Part shown: positions 11,523 through 23,645 of the stretch, in pieces
Layout of the letters: the number at the start of each line of letters is the position of its first letter
Numbering within the stretch: the stretch's first letter is position 1
Assembly (NCBI GenBank): GCA_026008535.1
Contig: BRKX01000004.1
Span: 33,732,501-33,796,500 of the forward strand
Direction of reading: 5' to 3'
DNA: 64,000 nt
DNA from: Perilla frutescens
Lineage: Eukaryota; Streptophyta; Magnoliopsida; Lamiales; Lamiaceae
The notes under the pieces: generated by a model
Told to the model about the DNA's origin: nothing
Seen by the model: the letters and a program-made list of their open reading frames with translations, nothing else
Databases searched by the model: none
Position numbers and translations under genes: made by a program

Positions 11523-11779
11523 TTTGATACCTGGATAACAGGTGTTCTAAGCATATAACTGGAGAAAGAAAGGATCTAGAAGGATACAAAGAAGTCAAAG
11601 GCCTACTTGTTACATTTCAAGATAATTCCAAAAGCCAAACCATTGGAAAAGAGTTCATGGTAAAAGGCAAGGTGGTAGTCAACGGAATCTCACACGTTGA
11701 AGGACTGAAGCACAAACTCTTGAGTATCAGCCAACTATGTGACAACGGCTACTCAGTTGACTTCAACACAATCTCATAG
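11523..11779 (+). pseudogene. Copia protease fragment
   Basis: A frame with YLDNRCSKHITGE corresponds to the Copia protease active-site region, in which DSG is expected; here it reads DNR, so the active-site glycine is lost. It continues through HVEGLKHKLLSISQLCDNGYSV and ends at a TAG near 11779, next to the junction with Gypsy-1 sequence. Confidence 0.8.
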
Positions 11780-11959
11780 CCAAGAAGACGAAGGACAAAC
11801 TGGAGACGACGCTAGGGACGAGATGAGCGCTCTCTCTTCCTTCAAGTTCAGACCTTGAGGGATGGTTCGAAATGAATATTTCAAAATCAAACAATAAAAA
11901 AAAAATCTTTCAAATACGTTGAGTCTACAGGAAGATAGACCTGTTCTGATACCACTAAA
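11780..11959 (-). other. Primer-site stub of a second Gypsy-1 copy
   Basis: The stretch 11886-11959 is nearly identical to 17730-17804, the region just inside the 5' LTR of Gypsy-1. It includes the primer site (TGGTATCAGAAC on the minus strand, 11943-11954). It lies on the outer side of LTR A, where flanking host DNA would be expected. 11780-11885 matches nothing else I see. Confidence 0.75.
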
Positions 11960-14433
11960 TGTAAAACCCTAAATTCTATAATTTAAAGTGTTACTATTTC
12001 TATTCTTTAAAACAAAAATTGATTGACAATAATAACAATTCGAGTATATATTTTTTTTCGTTTCAAAAATAATCACACTAGAAATCTCAAGTAAGAAAAT
12101 AGAGCACAATATATATATATATATATATATATTTTAAATATATAAATATATATATATACATACTTATATCAAAATATCTACATTTAATAAATTCCAATAT
12201 ACTCACTCCATTTCATTTAAAAAAGTAACTCATAAGTTCTAAAATATAAAGTTCATACTCGAAATATTGTTAAAACCATAATATTCAACTACCAGTTTAA
12301 GTTAGTCCGAAAACACTAAACAAACACAAAATATCAAGCTTAAAATAATTTATTTTAAGCAGCAAGTCTAAGAGTTTAAGTTAAATAACCAAAACGTCTA
12401 AAGAAAGTCGACCCCCATTGCCTTCACGCAGCTCCAAGCTCATTGACCTGAAAATATTAAAAAATGTGGGGTGAGCACTCTTAAAATGTACTCAGTGGTG
12501 GGGATTATAGGCATTTCTTTCTATTTATCCAACTGAAATAAATCGCAGGAATAATGGATTTAGGGTACTCTTCTTCTGATTCTAGAATACATCTTGAACT
12601 GTGCACAGGACATAGTCTGGTGCGTATAAAACGCTTCTATGCGTATGAAACGCTATTCTAATCTGATACGTATAAAACGCTATCCATATTCCATCCACGA
12701 TAATTCAAGTTGGATTAAAGACATTTCTGACTGAAAAAGCATATATCATATACTTTTATTTCGCAAATAATAATTTTACCCACCTGAGAATAAGGAGTAT
12801 GTAAAATGGAGTAGAGAACCCCAAAATAGACGAGGGTCATAATTGCGCCGCACCTAGTATCAAAATAATTTCAAATAAATCATTTAGGTCAATTATAATT
12901 TTCAATGAATCTGAAAATCTAAAATTTTTATGATCCTAAACAATTAATTTATGAGTTATGGATAAAATATAAAATTCAAATAAAAGTGTACGGACTAAAT
13001 TTTATACTTAGAAAGATATATGGACTAAATTTTGAAGATAATAAACATTTTGGGGTCATTTTATAATTTAAAAAAAACTAATATTAATGGATCATAATGT
13101 AAACAACTTAATTACAATTTAATCCCCTCACCTCCTTTCTCTTGAAATGACGACAACACACAATTGGAAGTCCAAATCCCTTAATCAACTTTCTCTCTCT
13201 GGCTTCTCTCATTCACTCTCACTCTCTCTCTGTTCTCTCTCTACTATTGTAAATGGGGAAAAAATAGAAATCCCTAAATCTCAATTTCTTTTCATCTTCT
13301 TTCCCTATCATCTTCGCCGACTCAACTACCCTCACCCATCTCTCTTCTTCTTGACTCCGGCGAGCCACCGCTGCCCACCGACGACCGATGACAACTGACT
13401 CAAGCAGCCAGGAACCACCGTAGCACAGGCAAGCCTCGCCGCGACTGAAGCCCCAGCCAACGACGTCTCCCCCCTGCTTCGACTCCCACGACAGTTCCAA
13501 CTCCGATGAGGGATCTCTGCTTGACTCAATGACATGACTCGATTCAACCCAAATCTCTAGCCCGACTGCTACGACTCAAACCCGTCTCAACCACCACAAC
13601 CTCGACTCACTTTCTTCCTTTCTTTTCTTCTATTTTCTTAATTTTCTTTTCCTATAATGTTAGTTTCTACATGCAAAACCATGTGTATATGTGTGTTGGT
13701 GAGAAGGAATTTGATAGGAATATGATGTGTTGAAATTGGTCTCGGGGAAATCAAATTGAGGGTAGTTCTTATTTTGGTGTTGTATTGATATATTATGAGG
13801 TATGAGTTGATAGTCTACAGAGGCATGAATTCATGGTTTTTAGTTAATTAAAATTTAGAAAATATGTTGAGATTAATGGCGTGTAACAAATACAGAAGAT
13901 TGAATTAAAAATAAACTTACCCAAAAGGGTCGAATTTGCTGCAGTTAAATCCTAATAAAATGGGTGAATTTTGCTGTAAAACTGGAATTCTAGTTGCAGA
14001 GCTTGGAGTAGTGTTGGGTAAGGCATCTCTTTTATGCTAAAATACAGAGATATGAATTCATAGGATGTGGTTAACAAAGAGAAGGACAAATGTGTTTTCC
14101 TGATTTTGCTGAATAAGCAATTATACATATACGTGTACAACTATTGAAGAAGAATGAACACTCATCCCTCTGCTATTTAATAAATTTTTTTTAATTATCC
14201 AATAACCCTTCAAAAAATATTAATAAAAATAAGACTTGTGATCATAATAAAGTTTAAGAGTAAATTTTTAAAACCTAAATATTAATTCCAAATATTTCTA
14301 ATACTAGGGGTGCAATTTCGGACTCCCTCAAATCCAACTAATCATATCTAATATTATCAAATAAATTAAAACTGAATTTTAAAGCAATCAAATAATGTAA
14401 TTAATTTAATTCAAGTAGAAGTGGGTTGTTACA
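11960..14433 (-). repeat. Gypsy-1 LTR A (2474 bp)
   Basis: Runs TGTAAAACCC...GTTGTTACA (plus-strand reading). It matches the two halves of LTR B (17805-19757 and 36556-37083) along its whole length with few differences. It contains an AT microsatellite (12109-12131), a GTGAGCACT...GTACTCAGTGG motif near 12470-12495 and a CT-rich, GC-richer stretch (13180-13620) whose ORFs I regard as chance. For the internal region to its right it is the 3' LTR; for the stub on its left it is a 5' LTR. Confidence 0.9.
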
Positions 14434-14479
14434 ATCCTACCCACTAAAAAAATATTTCATCCTCGAAATTATATTACAG

Positions 14480-15760
14480 GGTTGTTCTAAGGTTAGGTAC
14501 TTAGTTAGGATCTCATACTCGCATTCTCTAGTTGTTTCTTCCTTCCCCTGTCTATTCTATTATTTTCTAATAGCGAAAACTTTTGATTTCTTAGCTCGGC
14601 ATGCCTTTCTATCGAGAACGGCGATAAGTTCCACTTCATAGGCCAACTCTGTGTTGCGGTGTATCTTTTCATGGTTAATGATGTGACTTGATTCATGCAA
14701 ATATTTTGTTAACATAGAAACGTGAAAGACATCGTGCACTAAGGATAATCCAGGTGGTAGAGCTAAACGATAAGCCACATCCCTGATTCATTCCAAAATT
14801 TCAAAAGGTCCGATAAAATGAGATTTTAATTTTTCTTTCTTTCCAAATCTTAACATTCCCTTCATAGGAGTGACTTTCAAAAAAACACTTTGTCTTCTAT
14901 TTCAAAATGCAAATCTTTTCTTCTTTTGTTGGTGTATAAATTTTGTCAATCTTGAGCAACTTTAATATTGTCTCGAATGTTCTCCACTGCTTCTATCGTT
15001 CTGTCAATAATTTCGGGTCCTAATATCCTTTTTCTCTCAAACTTCATCCCAACAAGCTAGCGATCTATTTTTTTTCTGCATAGCGCTTCTTAGCTACCTC
15101 TTAAATATATGTTGGAAGTCCGTAATATATCTTCCAATGTCTTCTTAGTCATGTATGACTGCCCATCTGTTTAAGGGTGGTAAGCGATTGAAAACTTTAG
15201 CTTTGTGCCCAAAAATACATGTAAACTCTCTCAAAATCTTGATGTGAAACGAAGGTCTCCACTTGATATTATGGACATTGGAACTTCGTGCAGTCAAACT
15301 ACTTTTTGAATATATAATTGAGCGAATTGATCTAAAGTGAACGTCTTTCTTGTGGGTAAAAAAAATTAGCTGATTTCATCAATCACTCAAATATAACCCA
15401 AATTGGATCATTGTTCTCCAAAACATTTAACAATCCTAACGACCTTTGGTGCTCTGCCTTTACTTGGTAACAAACCAAACAACGTTTAACATAATCCACA
15501 ATTGACCTCTTTATCCCATATCACCAGAAACTTCTTTTCAGGTCATGATACATTTTAGTACTTCCAGGATGTGCCGTGTAAGGCGTTCAATGTGCCTCAC
15601 CTTATATTTCTTTCATTATCTCATTGTTTGGCACATAAATTCTTCCTTTTGTGCAACTCTAATTCAATCTTGTAGCGTTGACTGAACTAATAAAGTCGCA
15701 GTTACAACATTACTTATTCTGACTGGTCCACAACTTCGAGACTTAGCTTCTCAAAATCTT
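14480..15760 (-). pseudogene. Gypsy-1 integrase (decayed)
   Basis: The C-terminal part is still readable at 14560-14778: MAYRLALPPGLSLVHDVFHVS then an EVELIAVLDRKA segment. It is the same arrangement as in Gypsy-2 (AVAYRLALPPNFGNVHNVFHVS, then ILDRKVQELRNK). Upstream (to about 15760) scattered integrase-like codons in several frames match the region of the zinc site and core. No intact catalytic triad was found. Confidence 0.7.
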
Positions 15761-17000
15761 TAATCAACTCCTTTTGTTGTGTAATCTCCTTAGTTGAATT
15801 TTCTTTCTTTCGGTTGAGTGCATCAACTACAATGTTGTTTTTCCAGAATGATACATGATTGTGTTGTCGTAGTCTTTAACTAATTTAACCAGCTTCTTTG
15901 CCTCATATTCAATTTCTTTTGTGTGGAGAAATATTTAAGACTTTTATGATTCGTATAAATCTCACACTTACCTCCATAGAGATAATGTCTCCAAATCTTT
16001 AATGCATGCACAACAGCGGTCAGCTCTAAATCATGAGTGGGCTAATTTAACTCATGCGGCTTCAATTGTCTAGAAGCGTAAGCAACCACATTTCCCTTTT
16101 GCATAGAGACATCCCAATCTAAGTTTTGATACATCACTATGTATCAGGAATCCCTTAGATCCACAAAAAAAAAATGGTCAATACTGGGGCCAATCTCTAT
16201 TTCAGCTCCAGAAAACTCTTCTCGCATATTCTATCCACTCAAAAGGTACTCCTTTTTGTTTCGGTAAATGGTCCAGTTATGCTAGAGAGAAACTTTCGAT
16301 GAACCTCTGGTATCACCCTACCAATTCTAGAAAAATCCTTACATCTCCCACATTGGATAGAAGACTATTGTTGGCAACTTCTACATTTGACAAATCTTTA
16401 TCGTTACCTTCAACAATCACTACATGTTCAAGAAATGTTATCTGGTCTAACCAATATTCACACATCTTGAGCTTTGCGTATAATTTCTCTTTCATTAGAG
16501 GTTCTAGCACAACTCTCAATGTGAAGCATGTCGCTTTTTATCTTTTAAGTACACCAAAATATCATCAATGAACATGATGATAAATTGATCTAAGCACAGA
16601 TGGAATACCCGGTTCATTAGGTCCATGAACATGTTTGGTATATTAGACAACCCAAAAGACAATGCTACGAACTCATACTGACCATATCTCGTCCTAAAGG
16701 TTGTCTTAGGAATATCATCTTCCTTCACCTTCACTTATGATATCCTGATCTCAGAGCTATCTTTGAGAACACGATTGCCCCTCTATGTTGATCAAATAAA
16801 TCGTCATTTCTCGGCAAGCGATATTTGTTCTTTATTTATGAGACGATTTAGATCTCTATAATCTAAACACATTCTCACACAACCATTTTTCTTCTTTATA
16901 AACAGGACCGGTGATCCCCAAAGTGAAACATTCGATCGAATATACCCCTTGTCCAAGAGTTCTTAAAATTGAACCTTTAACTCTTATACAATGGTTCCTT
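15761..17000 (-). pseudogene. Gypsy-1 reverse transcriptase and RNase H (decayed)
   Basis: The clearest part, 16734-16516, reads DDIPKTTFRTRYGQYEFVAL, then MDLMNRVFHLCLDQFIIMF and the catalytic FIDDILVY. It continues at 16519-16313 in another frame with KEKLYAKLKMCEYWLDQITFL. These match the same stretch of Gypsy-2. RNase H lies below 16300 in broken frames. Protein cannot be made. Confidence 0.8.
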
Positions 17001-17600
17001 AAGCACTGGTTTCTCATGTAATCAAGGCAATTGGAAACTCTAATTATATATTCGGTAAAAAAAAAACAAAGTATCTCCTTAGGAAATATAACTGCGAAAC
17101 ATGTCGATTCTATTGGTGTCATCCCGATAATATTTCCCAAGAATTCATATCATACTCAATATCTTCACCGTTTTCATCATTGATATGATTTTTGTTTTTC
17201 CATCTAACTTAGCTACATGGAAGATAAACTATTTCTCATTCGGTTTCTGAAATACTACTGCTCAATCATGACAACGTATTGTCGCCAAACTTCTACTTAA
17301 CCGATATATGCCCAAGATTAAATTGAATTCTCGCATTTCGAGAGCATACATGTCAGCTACAAGCTCCTTCCCTCCAAAGTCAAATTTAACATTTTTAACA
17401 ATCCTATAAGTTCTTAAGGTCTTTCCTGCAGGAATTCTAATGTCGAGGACTGAGATTTCTAAACTCCTTGTATCTAATTAGAAAAATATCAGTGGAAGAA
17501 GTTTCTATGTTCGCAATAAATTTCGAGGACTAAAAATTTCATTCACATTGACATGCATTTCAACATAATAAAACTCCACTGCATAAATCACTTCTCAACA
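17001..17600 (-). pseudogene. Gypsy-1 protease region (decayed)
   Basis: Near 17340-17300 the minus strand reads REFNLILGIYRL, resembling the LILGMDWL motif of Ty3/Gypsy retropepsins. The DTGA active site is not readable. No gag follows before the primer site, so 5' coding sequence was deleted. Confidence 0.5.
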
Positions 17601-17804
17601 TTTCTCATTCTTCACATATCATCAACAATTTTCTTAATTCTCACCACATTAAACAACTTTGCAAAATAAATATAGCAAGCAAAGTACCTTGAAGCAGAAG
17701 CACGTGGCAGAAATGGGTGGTGTACCACAAAATCAAACAATAAAAAAAAATCTTTCAAATACGTTGAGTCTACATGAAGATAGACCTGTTCTGATACCAC
17801 TAAA

Positions 17805-19757
17805 TGTAAAACCCTAAATTCTATAATTTAAAGTGTTACTATTTCTATTCTTTAAAACAAAAATTGATTGACAATAATAACAATTCGAGTATATATTTTT
17901 TTTCGTTTCGAAAATAATCACACTAGAAATCTCAAGTAAGAAAATAGAGCACAATATATATATATATATATATATTGTAAATATATAAATATATATATAT
18001 ATATACATACTTATATCAAAATATCTACATTTCATAAATTCCAATATACTCACTCCATTTCATTTAAAAAAGTAACTCATAAGTTCTAAAATATAAAGTT
18101 CATACTCGAAATATTGTTAAAACCATAATATTCAACTACCAGTTTAAGTTAGTCCGAAAACACTAAACAAACACAAAATATCAAGCTTAAAATAATTTAT
18201 TTTAAGCAGCAAGTCTAAGAGTTTAAGTTAAATAACCAAAATGTCGAAAGAAAGTCGACCCCCATTTCCTTCACGCAGCTCAAAGCTCATTGACCTGAAA
18301 ACATTTAAAAAATGTGGGGTGAGCACTCTTAAAACGTACTCAGTGGTGGGGATTATAGGCATTTCTTTCTATTTATCCAACTGAAATAAATCGCAGGAAT
18401 AATGAATTTAGGGTACTCTTCTTCTTATTCGAGAATACATCTTGAACTGTGCACAGGACATATTCTGGTTCGTATAAAACGCTTCTATGCGTATGAAACG
18501 CTATTCTAATCTGATACGTATAAAACGCTATCCATATTCCATCCACGATAATTCAAGTTGGATTAAAGACATTTCTGACTGAAAAAGCATATATCATATA
18601 CTTTTATTTCGCAAATAATAATTTTACCCACCTGAGAATAAGGAGTATGTAAAATTGAGTAGAAAACCTCAAAGTAGACGAGGGTCCTAATTGCGCCGCA
18701 CCTAGTATCAAAATAATTTCAAATAAATTATTTAGGTCAATTATAATTTTTAATGAATCTAAAAATCTAAGATTTATGATCCTAAACAATTAATTTATAA
18801 GTTATGGATAAAATAAAAAATTCAAATAAAAGTGTACGGACTAAATTTTATACTTAGAAAGATTTATGGATTAAATTCTGAAGATAATAAACATTTTGGG
18901 GTCATTTTATAATTTAAAAAAAAACTAATATTAATGGATCATAATGTAAACAACTTAATTACAATTTAATCCCCTCACCTGCTTTCTCTTAAAATGACGA
19001 CAACACACAATTGGAAGTCCAAATCCCTTAGTCAACTTTCTCTCTCTGGCTTCTCTCATTCACTCTCACTCTCTCTCTTGTCTCTCTACTACTGTAAATG
19101 GGGAAAAAATAGAAATCCCTAAATCTCAATTTCTTTTCATCTTCTTTCCCTATCATCTTCGCCGACTCGACTACCCTCACCCATCTCTCTTCTTCTTAAC
19201 TCCGGCGAGCCACCGCTGCCCGCCGACGACCGATGACAACTGACTCAAGCAGCCAGGAACCACCGTAGCTCAGGCAAGCCTCGCTACGACCGAAGCCCCA
19301 GCCAATGACGTCTCTCCCCTGCTTCGACTCCCACGACAGTTCCAACTCCGATGAGGGATCTCTGCTTAACTCAATGACATTACTCGATTCAACCCAAATC
19401 TCTAGCCCGACTGTTGCAACTCAAACCCGTCTCAACCACCACAACCCCGACTCACTTTCTTCCTTTCTTTTCTTCTATTTTCTTAATTTTCTTTTCCTAT
19501 AATGTTAGTTTCTACATGCAAAACCATGTGTATATGTGTGTTGGTGAGAAGGAATTTGATAGGAATATGATGTGTTGAAATTGGTCTCAGGGAAATCAAA
19601 TTGAGGGTAGTTCTTATTTTGGTGTTGTATTGATATATTATGAGGTATGAGTTGATAGTCTATAGAGGCATGAATTCATGGTTTTTAGTTAATTGAAATT
19701 TTGAAAATATGTTGAGATTAATGGTGTGTAACAGATACAGAAGATTGAATTAAAAAT
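17805..19757 (-). repeat. Gypsy-1 LTR B, left part (interrupted)
   Basis: It matches LTR A from its TGTAAAACCC end to GAATTAAAAAT, where a Gypsy-2 LTR was inserted. The remaining 528 bp resume at 36556. Left-flank AAAAT (19753-19757) and right-flank TAAAT (36556-36560) are the target-site duplication with one mismatch. Confidence 0.9.
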
Positions 19758-20367
19758 TGTAATACCCCATAAATTAATTACTGCTTAATTATAATTAATT
19801 GTTGAAATTACTATTTAGTAAAGTAATTTTCAGCAGATTAGGGTCATAAGTATCCGTTAATAATTTCAGTGGGATTTTAATTCCATTTTCAGTATGGAAA
19901 GCCGAAATCATAATTCCAGATAAATTGGATTCCTATTCTTTTAAATTGCGGTGTGTTATCATGAATTAGATATTCCGATAATTTTGTTCAGGAATGGGAG
20001 AATCATATATTCTCCATGCATTTAGTATTTAAATTCAGATAATTTAATTAGAGTATTTTAAATAGAGAGAATTTAATTACTCTCTAGTTCTAATATTTTA
20101 AAAATTGAGGTTATAAAATCGGTAATTTTTATCCAATAATTTTAGATAAATTATTATTTTTAAGTAAGTGAATTAATTTAGCAATATCTGTTTAGTTCGG
20201 GATTTTTTCGGACATGGAAAATATCACAATAATCGAACAACCGGTATTTAAACCGGATATTTTTAGTCAACTCCTAAGGATAGGAGGTCATGCCATCCCC
20301 CTCACCTCTCCCCATGCCCTCCCACGTTTCCTTGTCCCCCATATCAAGAAAAATATAGATATATAGG

Positions 20368-20406
<39 letters not shown>

Positions 20407-21617
20407 GGAAGAAAAAAAAATCTTAACAAACATATTCCTTCTAATTTTCTCCACAAGATTTGAGAGAGAGAGAGACCAAACAGCCACTCTCCCTTGCTTC
20501 TCCTTCAACACCCTTCATCATCTTCCATTCACTTTTTTTTTTCAAAACTATCGAGAGAGAGAGGGAGGAAACAGCAGCCAGCTTCTTTTACTTCATCTCC
20601 ATTCCATCTTTTCATCTCCATTGCACACAAATTATTGAGAGAGAGAAAGATCTAGCACCACACCATCTTCTTCTTCCATTTTATTTAAGAGAGAGAGAGA
20701 GAGAGTGAGAGAAGCAAGAAGTTGCAGCCATTGTTGAGAAGAGCACAAGCTTGTTCCAACCGTTATTCACCGTTTCATTTCCGGCGTCGTCTTGGAAGCT
20801 TCGTCCAGTCGTGCCATCTCCTTCAAGCTTCTTCCAATTCTTCTCCATTTTTATTTTGAGAGGTATTTCGAAAACCATGAGTTATATAGACATATATTTC
20901 CAATTTACATGAGTTATATATATATATATATATAAGTTTGGTGTTGGGTTGGAAATCATACCTTGAGTTTTTGAAGCATGCTAGAAGGTAGAAATGAGTT
21001 GGTTTATGTTGCAAAACTTGTTGAGATATCTATGTAGCATGTTGTTATATCTTTGGTGTTCAAAGCATGTGGATAATCATGAGGTTTGATGTGTTAAAAT
21101 GCATGATTTCGAACATATAGAAAGGCTTGTGAAGTTTGGCTTGAGTTCGCGTATTTCGCGCGCGCGAGTTGGCAGATTTGCCACCCTTCGGTAAAATGAG
21201 CATAACTCCCTCGTTAGATGTCGGATTGAGTCACTGTAAATTTTACCGGAAACTAGACTTAAGTGGATTTCCAATGGTATAAGTCTCAGTCTCTAATTCT
21301 TCCTGAGTCGATTGTGAAAAATCGGCAAAGTCAGGTCATGTGTTCTGTTTCGGAAATCCATGACAGTTCCGCCACCTTCCAGTGAATCGGGTATAACTTT
21401 TTCGTTAGTTATCATCTTGAATCACCATAAATTTTTCCGAAAATTAGACTTCCCTGGCTTTCCAACGGTGTATGTCTTGTCCCCTGCACCCTAGCGAGTC
21501 AAAACAGAAAATTCTGCAAAGTTGATCGTTGTGCAGAATGTTGTTTAATCTAAGCTTAAGGTTGATCTTGTTCTTAGAATCGACTTGCGATGGATGTTGA
21601 GGTATTTTTAATACCTT
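19758..21617 (+). repeat. Gypsy-2 solo LTR, plus orientation, left part
   Basis: It starts TGTAATACCCC and reads in the opposite direction to the complete Gypsy-2 element nested in it. It shows a (TA)n TATA region at 20372-20403, a GA/CT-rich leader (20460-20720), a donor-like GAGGTATTTCG near 20860, and the diverged repeats with TTGGCAGATTTGCCACC and TTCCGCCACC (21165-21400). It is broken at ACCTT (21613-21617). It is more diverged from LTR1/LTR2 than these are from each other. Confidence 0.85.
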
Positions 21618-21906
21618 TGTCACGACCCCAAATTAATATCTGATTAATATGAAGTGTGACTGGCACGACTCGATCCCAATAAAGGGTAGATCAAGGCGCG
21701 AACCGGAAATAATTAAATAAAAGAAGGAGCTACTGTATTCCAGGAACGATAATTGTTGTGAGCTCGAATTCTGAACTAACTTTAAGCACTCACAAGAGAT
21801 AGAATAATAACGGTACTTAATTGATTATCGAGTTATCGAACTCGTCCAGAACAAAAGCTGAAATGTTGAACTTGTGATATAACTGAGTTGCGGAAGCAAA
21901 AGAGAG

Positions 21907-21908
21907 AC

Positions 21909-21981
<73 letters not shown>

Positions 21982-21982
21982 G
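21907..21982. repeat. (AAT)n microsatellite in LTR1
   Basis: About 24 trinucleotides. The same locus has about 13 units in LTR2 (32464-32504) and only a few in the solo LTR at 52568-52585. It produces spurious poly-Asn and poly-Leu ORFs. Confidence 0.95.
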
Positions 21983-22272
21983 TAATACAAGGTCATCTGA
22001 GCCTTGTACCAAAAAGAACTCCACTCTCAGCACTTCTCCCTTCCACACCAGCTCAACCTGCACATTTAAAAACAAACATACAGGGCTGAGTACAAGGGTA
22101 CTCAGTGAACACATTGCCAAAAATATTTCTGAACTGAAACTCATTTTCTTGTCATGCATCTGAGTAAACACACAGGGGTTTTATCTAAAAGGCCCTATGT
22201 TTTACTAAATCATTTTATGTCATTGAGCGCTCTTTTCTGTTGTATGATCATCCATATCCCACTGAAAGTCGA

Positions 22273-22445
22273 GGAATAGCTCCGCTCAGCCTTTTCCACA
22301 AACGTCGGGGAATAGCTCCGCTCAGCCTTTTTCCTCGAACGCTTAACATAACTAAATGCCGAAGAATAGCTCCGCTCAGCCTTTTCCACGCACATTTAGC
22401 ATCATCGATGTCTTAGTCAGGAATAGCTCCGCTCAGCCTTTCCCT
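22273..22445. repeat. Four spaced copies of an 18-bp LTR motif
   Basis: GAATAGCTCCGCTCAGCC occurs at 22274, 22310, 22364 and 22421, each followed by TTTYCC. The same set is in LTR2 (32795-32965), in the solo LTR at 52881-53048 and, in reverse, at 35850-35965. The sense strand reads GGCTGAGCGGAGCTATTC. Confidence 0.95.
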
Positions 22446-23581
22446 CTTCCTAATATCACCGACCTTAAGTGTACACTAACCTCGGTTAACACGCTAAGTT
22501 AGCACGAGGCCCGATCGATTTAAGAGTTAGAAAGCCCCTTGCGAGCTAACTAAATACAGATAAGGATATCATACAAAATAAAATATTTTATGCATGACCA
22601 TAACTTATTTGCATCAGAAATAAATAACTATTAGTGAGTAAAAACTCAAATCATTATTTGGACTAAGAGTCCGTTGAAAAGAAAGCCCACCTTTCACCGA
22701 GATTTTAACACTTGAACTGCAGCAAAAGTTCCTCCTCGCACTTTATCTTGCACTGGACAGCTCGCCTTCATAGAGTTAACATAAAACTGAGTACGTTGAA
22801 CCAAAAACGTTGTTTGGACTCAACATGAAATTGAAGGCCTATTAGGGTCTAGTATCCGTTCTAAAATTCTCTTAGCTTAAGGGCTAATCTCAACCCTAAC
22901 TATTAAACATCTTAAGGCATACATCATCATCATTTAAGGTATCAAAAATACCTTAACATAATCACAAATAGATTCTAGGAACAAAGTCATCACGAAGTTC
23001 GTTGACTAAACAATGTTCCGCACAACGTCTATCTTTGAAAAATTCTCTGATTTGAATCACTAAGGTGTAGGGATTGTGCCATCCACCAATGGAAAGCCAC
23101 GGGAGTCTAGTTTACGGCTAAATTTACGGTCACTCAAGATGATAATCAACGAAAAAGTTATGATCATTTTACTAAAAGGTGGCAGAATTGCCAGAATTTC
23201 CGAAAATAACTCGTGACCCGACTTTGACGATTTTTCACGATCGATTCAGGAAGAGTTACGGACTGAGATATATACCATTAGAAAGCCACGGAAGTCTAGA
23301 ATTTTTAAAAATTTATAGTGGCTTAAGATGATAACAAATGAAACGGATATACCTGTTTTACCAAAAGGTGGCAGAACTGCCATGATTTCATGAAAACCGA
23401 AACATGACCCCACTTCGTCGATTTCTCACAAATTCCACAGAATGAATTAGGGAATGAGACCTATACTATTGGAAAGCCTCTTAAGTCTAGTTTTTGGAAA
23501 AATTTACGGTGTCTCAATCTGATGTAAAATGAGGGAGTTATGCTCGTTTAACCGAAGGGTGGCAAGTCTGCCGAAAACAAA

Positions 23582-23645
23582 GTGCGCGGGCGCGCGACCT
23601 GTGCGCGCTCGCGCGCGTCCCCGCGGTCGCGCGGAACTGAGGCCG
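23582..23645. other. CpG-dense block in Gypsy-2 LTR1
   Basis: A run of CGCGCG-type sequence in otherwise AT-rich DNA, repeated at 34104-34165 (LTR2) and enlarged at 54185-54320 (solo LTR). It lies between the 185-bp repeats and the donor-like site. Confidence 0.85.

Larger units (their letters stand above)
10120..11779 (+). mobile_element. Head fragment of a plus-strand Copia element
   Basis: It contains the end of a 5' LTR, a primer site, gag and the start of protease, then stops abruptly at 11779 where Gypsy-1 sequence begins. Integrase, reverse transcriptase and the 3' LTR are missing, so later insertion or recombination removed them. Confidence 0.8.
14434..17804 (-). mobile_element. Gypsy-1 internal region (pol only, decayed)
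   Basis: The 3.4 kb between LTR A and LTR B holds minus-strand remnants of integrase, RNase H, reverse transcriptase and protease, with no recognisable gag. A polypurine tract (AGTGGGTAGGATTG on the minus strand) adjoins LTR A at 14434-14444, and a primer site (17788-17799) adjoins LTR B after a 5-nt gap. The order RT before integrase makes it Ty3/Gypsy. Frames are short and broken throughout, so it is far older than Gypsy-2. Confidence 0.85.

Noticed and set aside
13147..13547. Ser/Pro-rich ORFs in Gypsy-1 LTR A (also 19305-19502 in LTR B)
   Set aside because: They lie in the GC-richer part of an LTR, and frames differ between the two LTR copies.
21833..22171. ORFs with poly-Asn (plus) and poly-Leu (minus) at 21888-22163 and 32390-32684
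   Set aside because: They are translations of the (AAT)n microsatellite inside Gypsy-2 LTRs.
22210..22395. ORF with repeated KAERSYS units
   Set aside because: Translation of the repeated 18-bp LTR motif; present in each LTR and without a transcript context.
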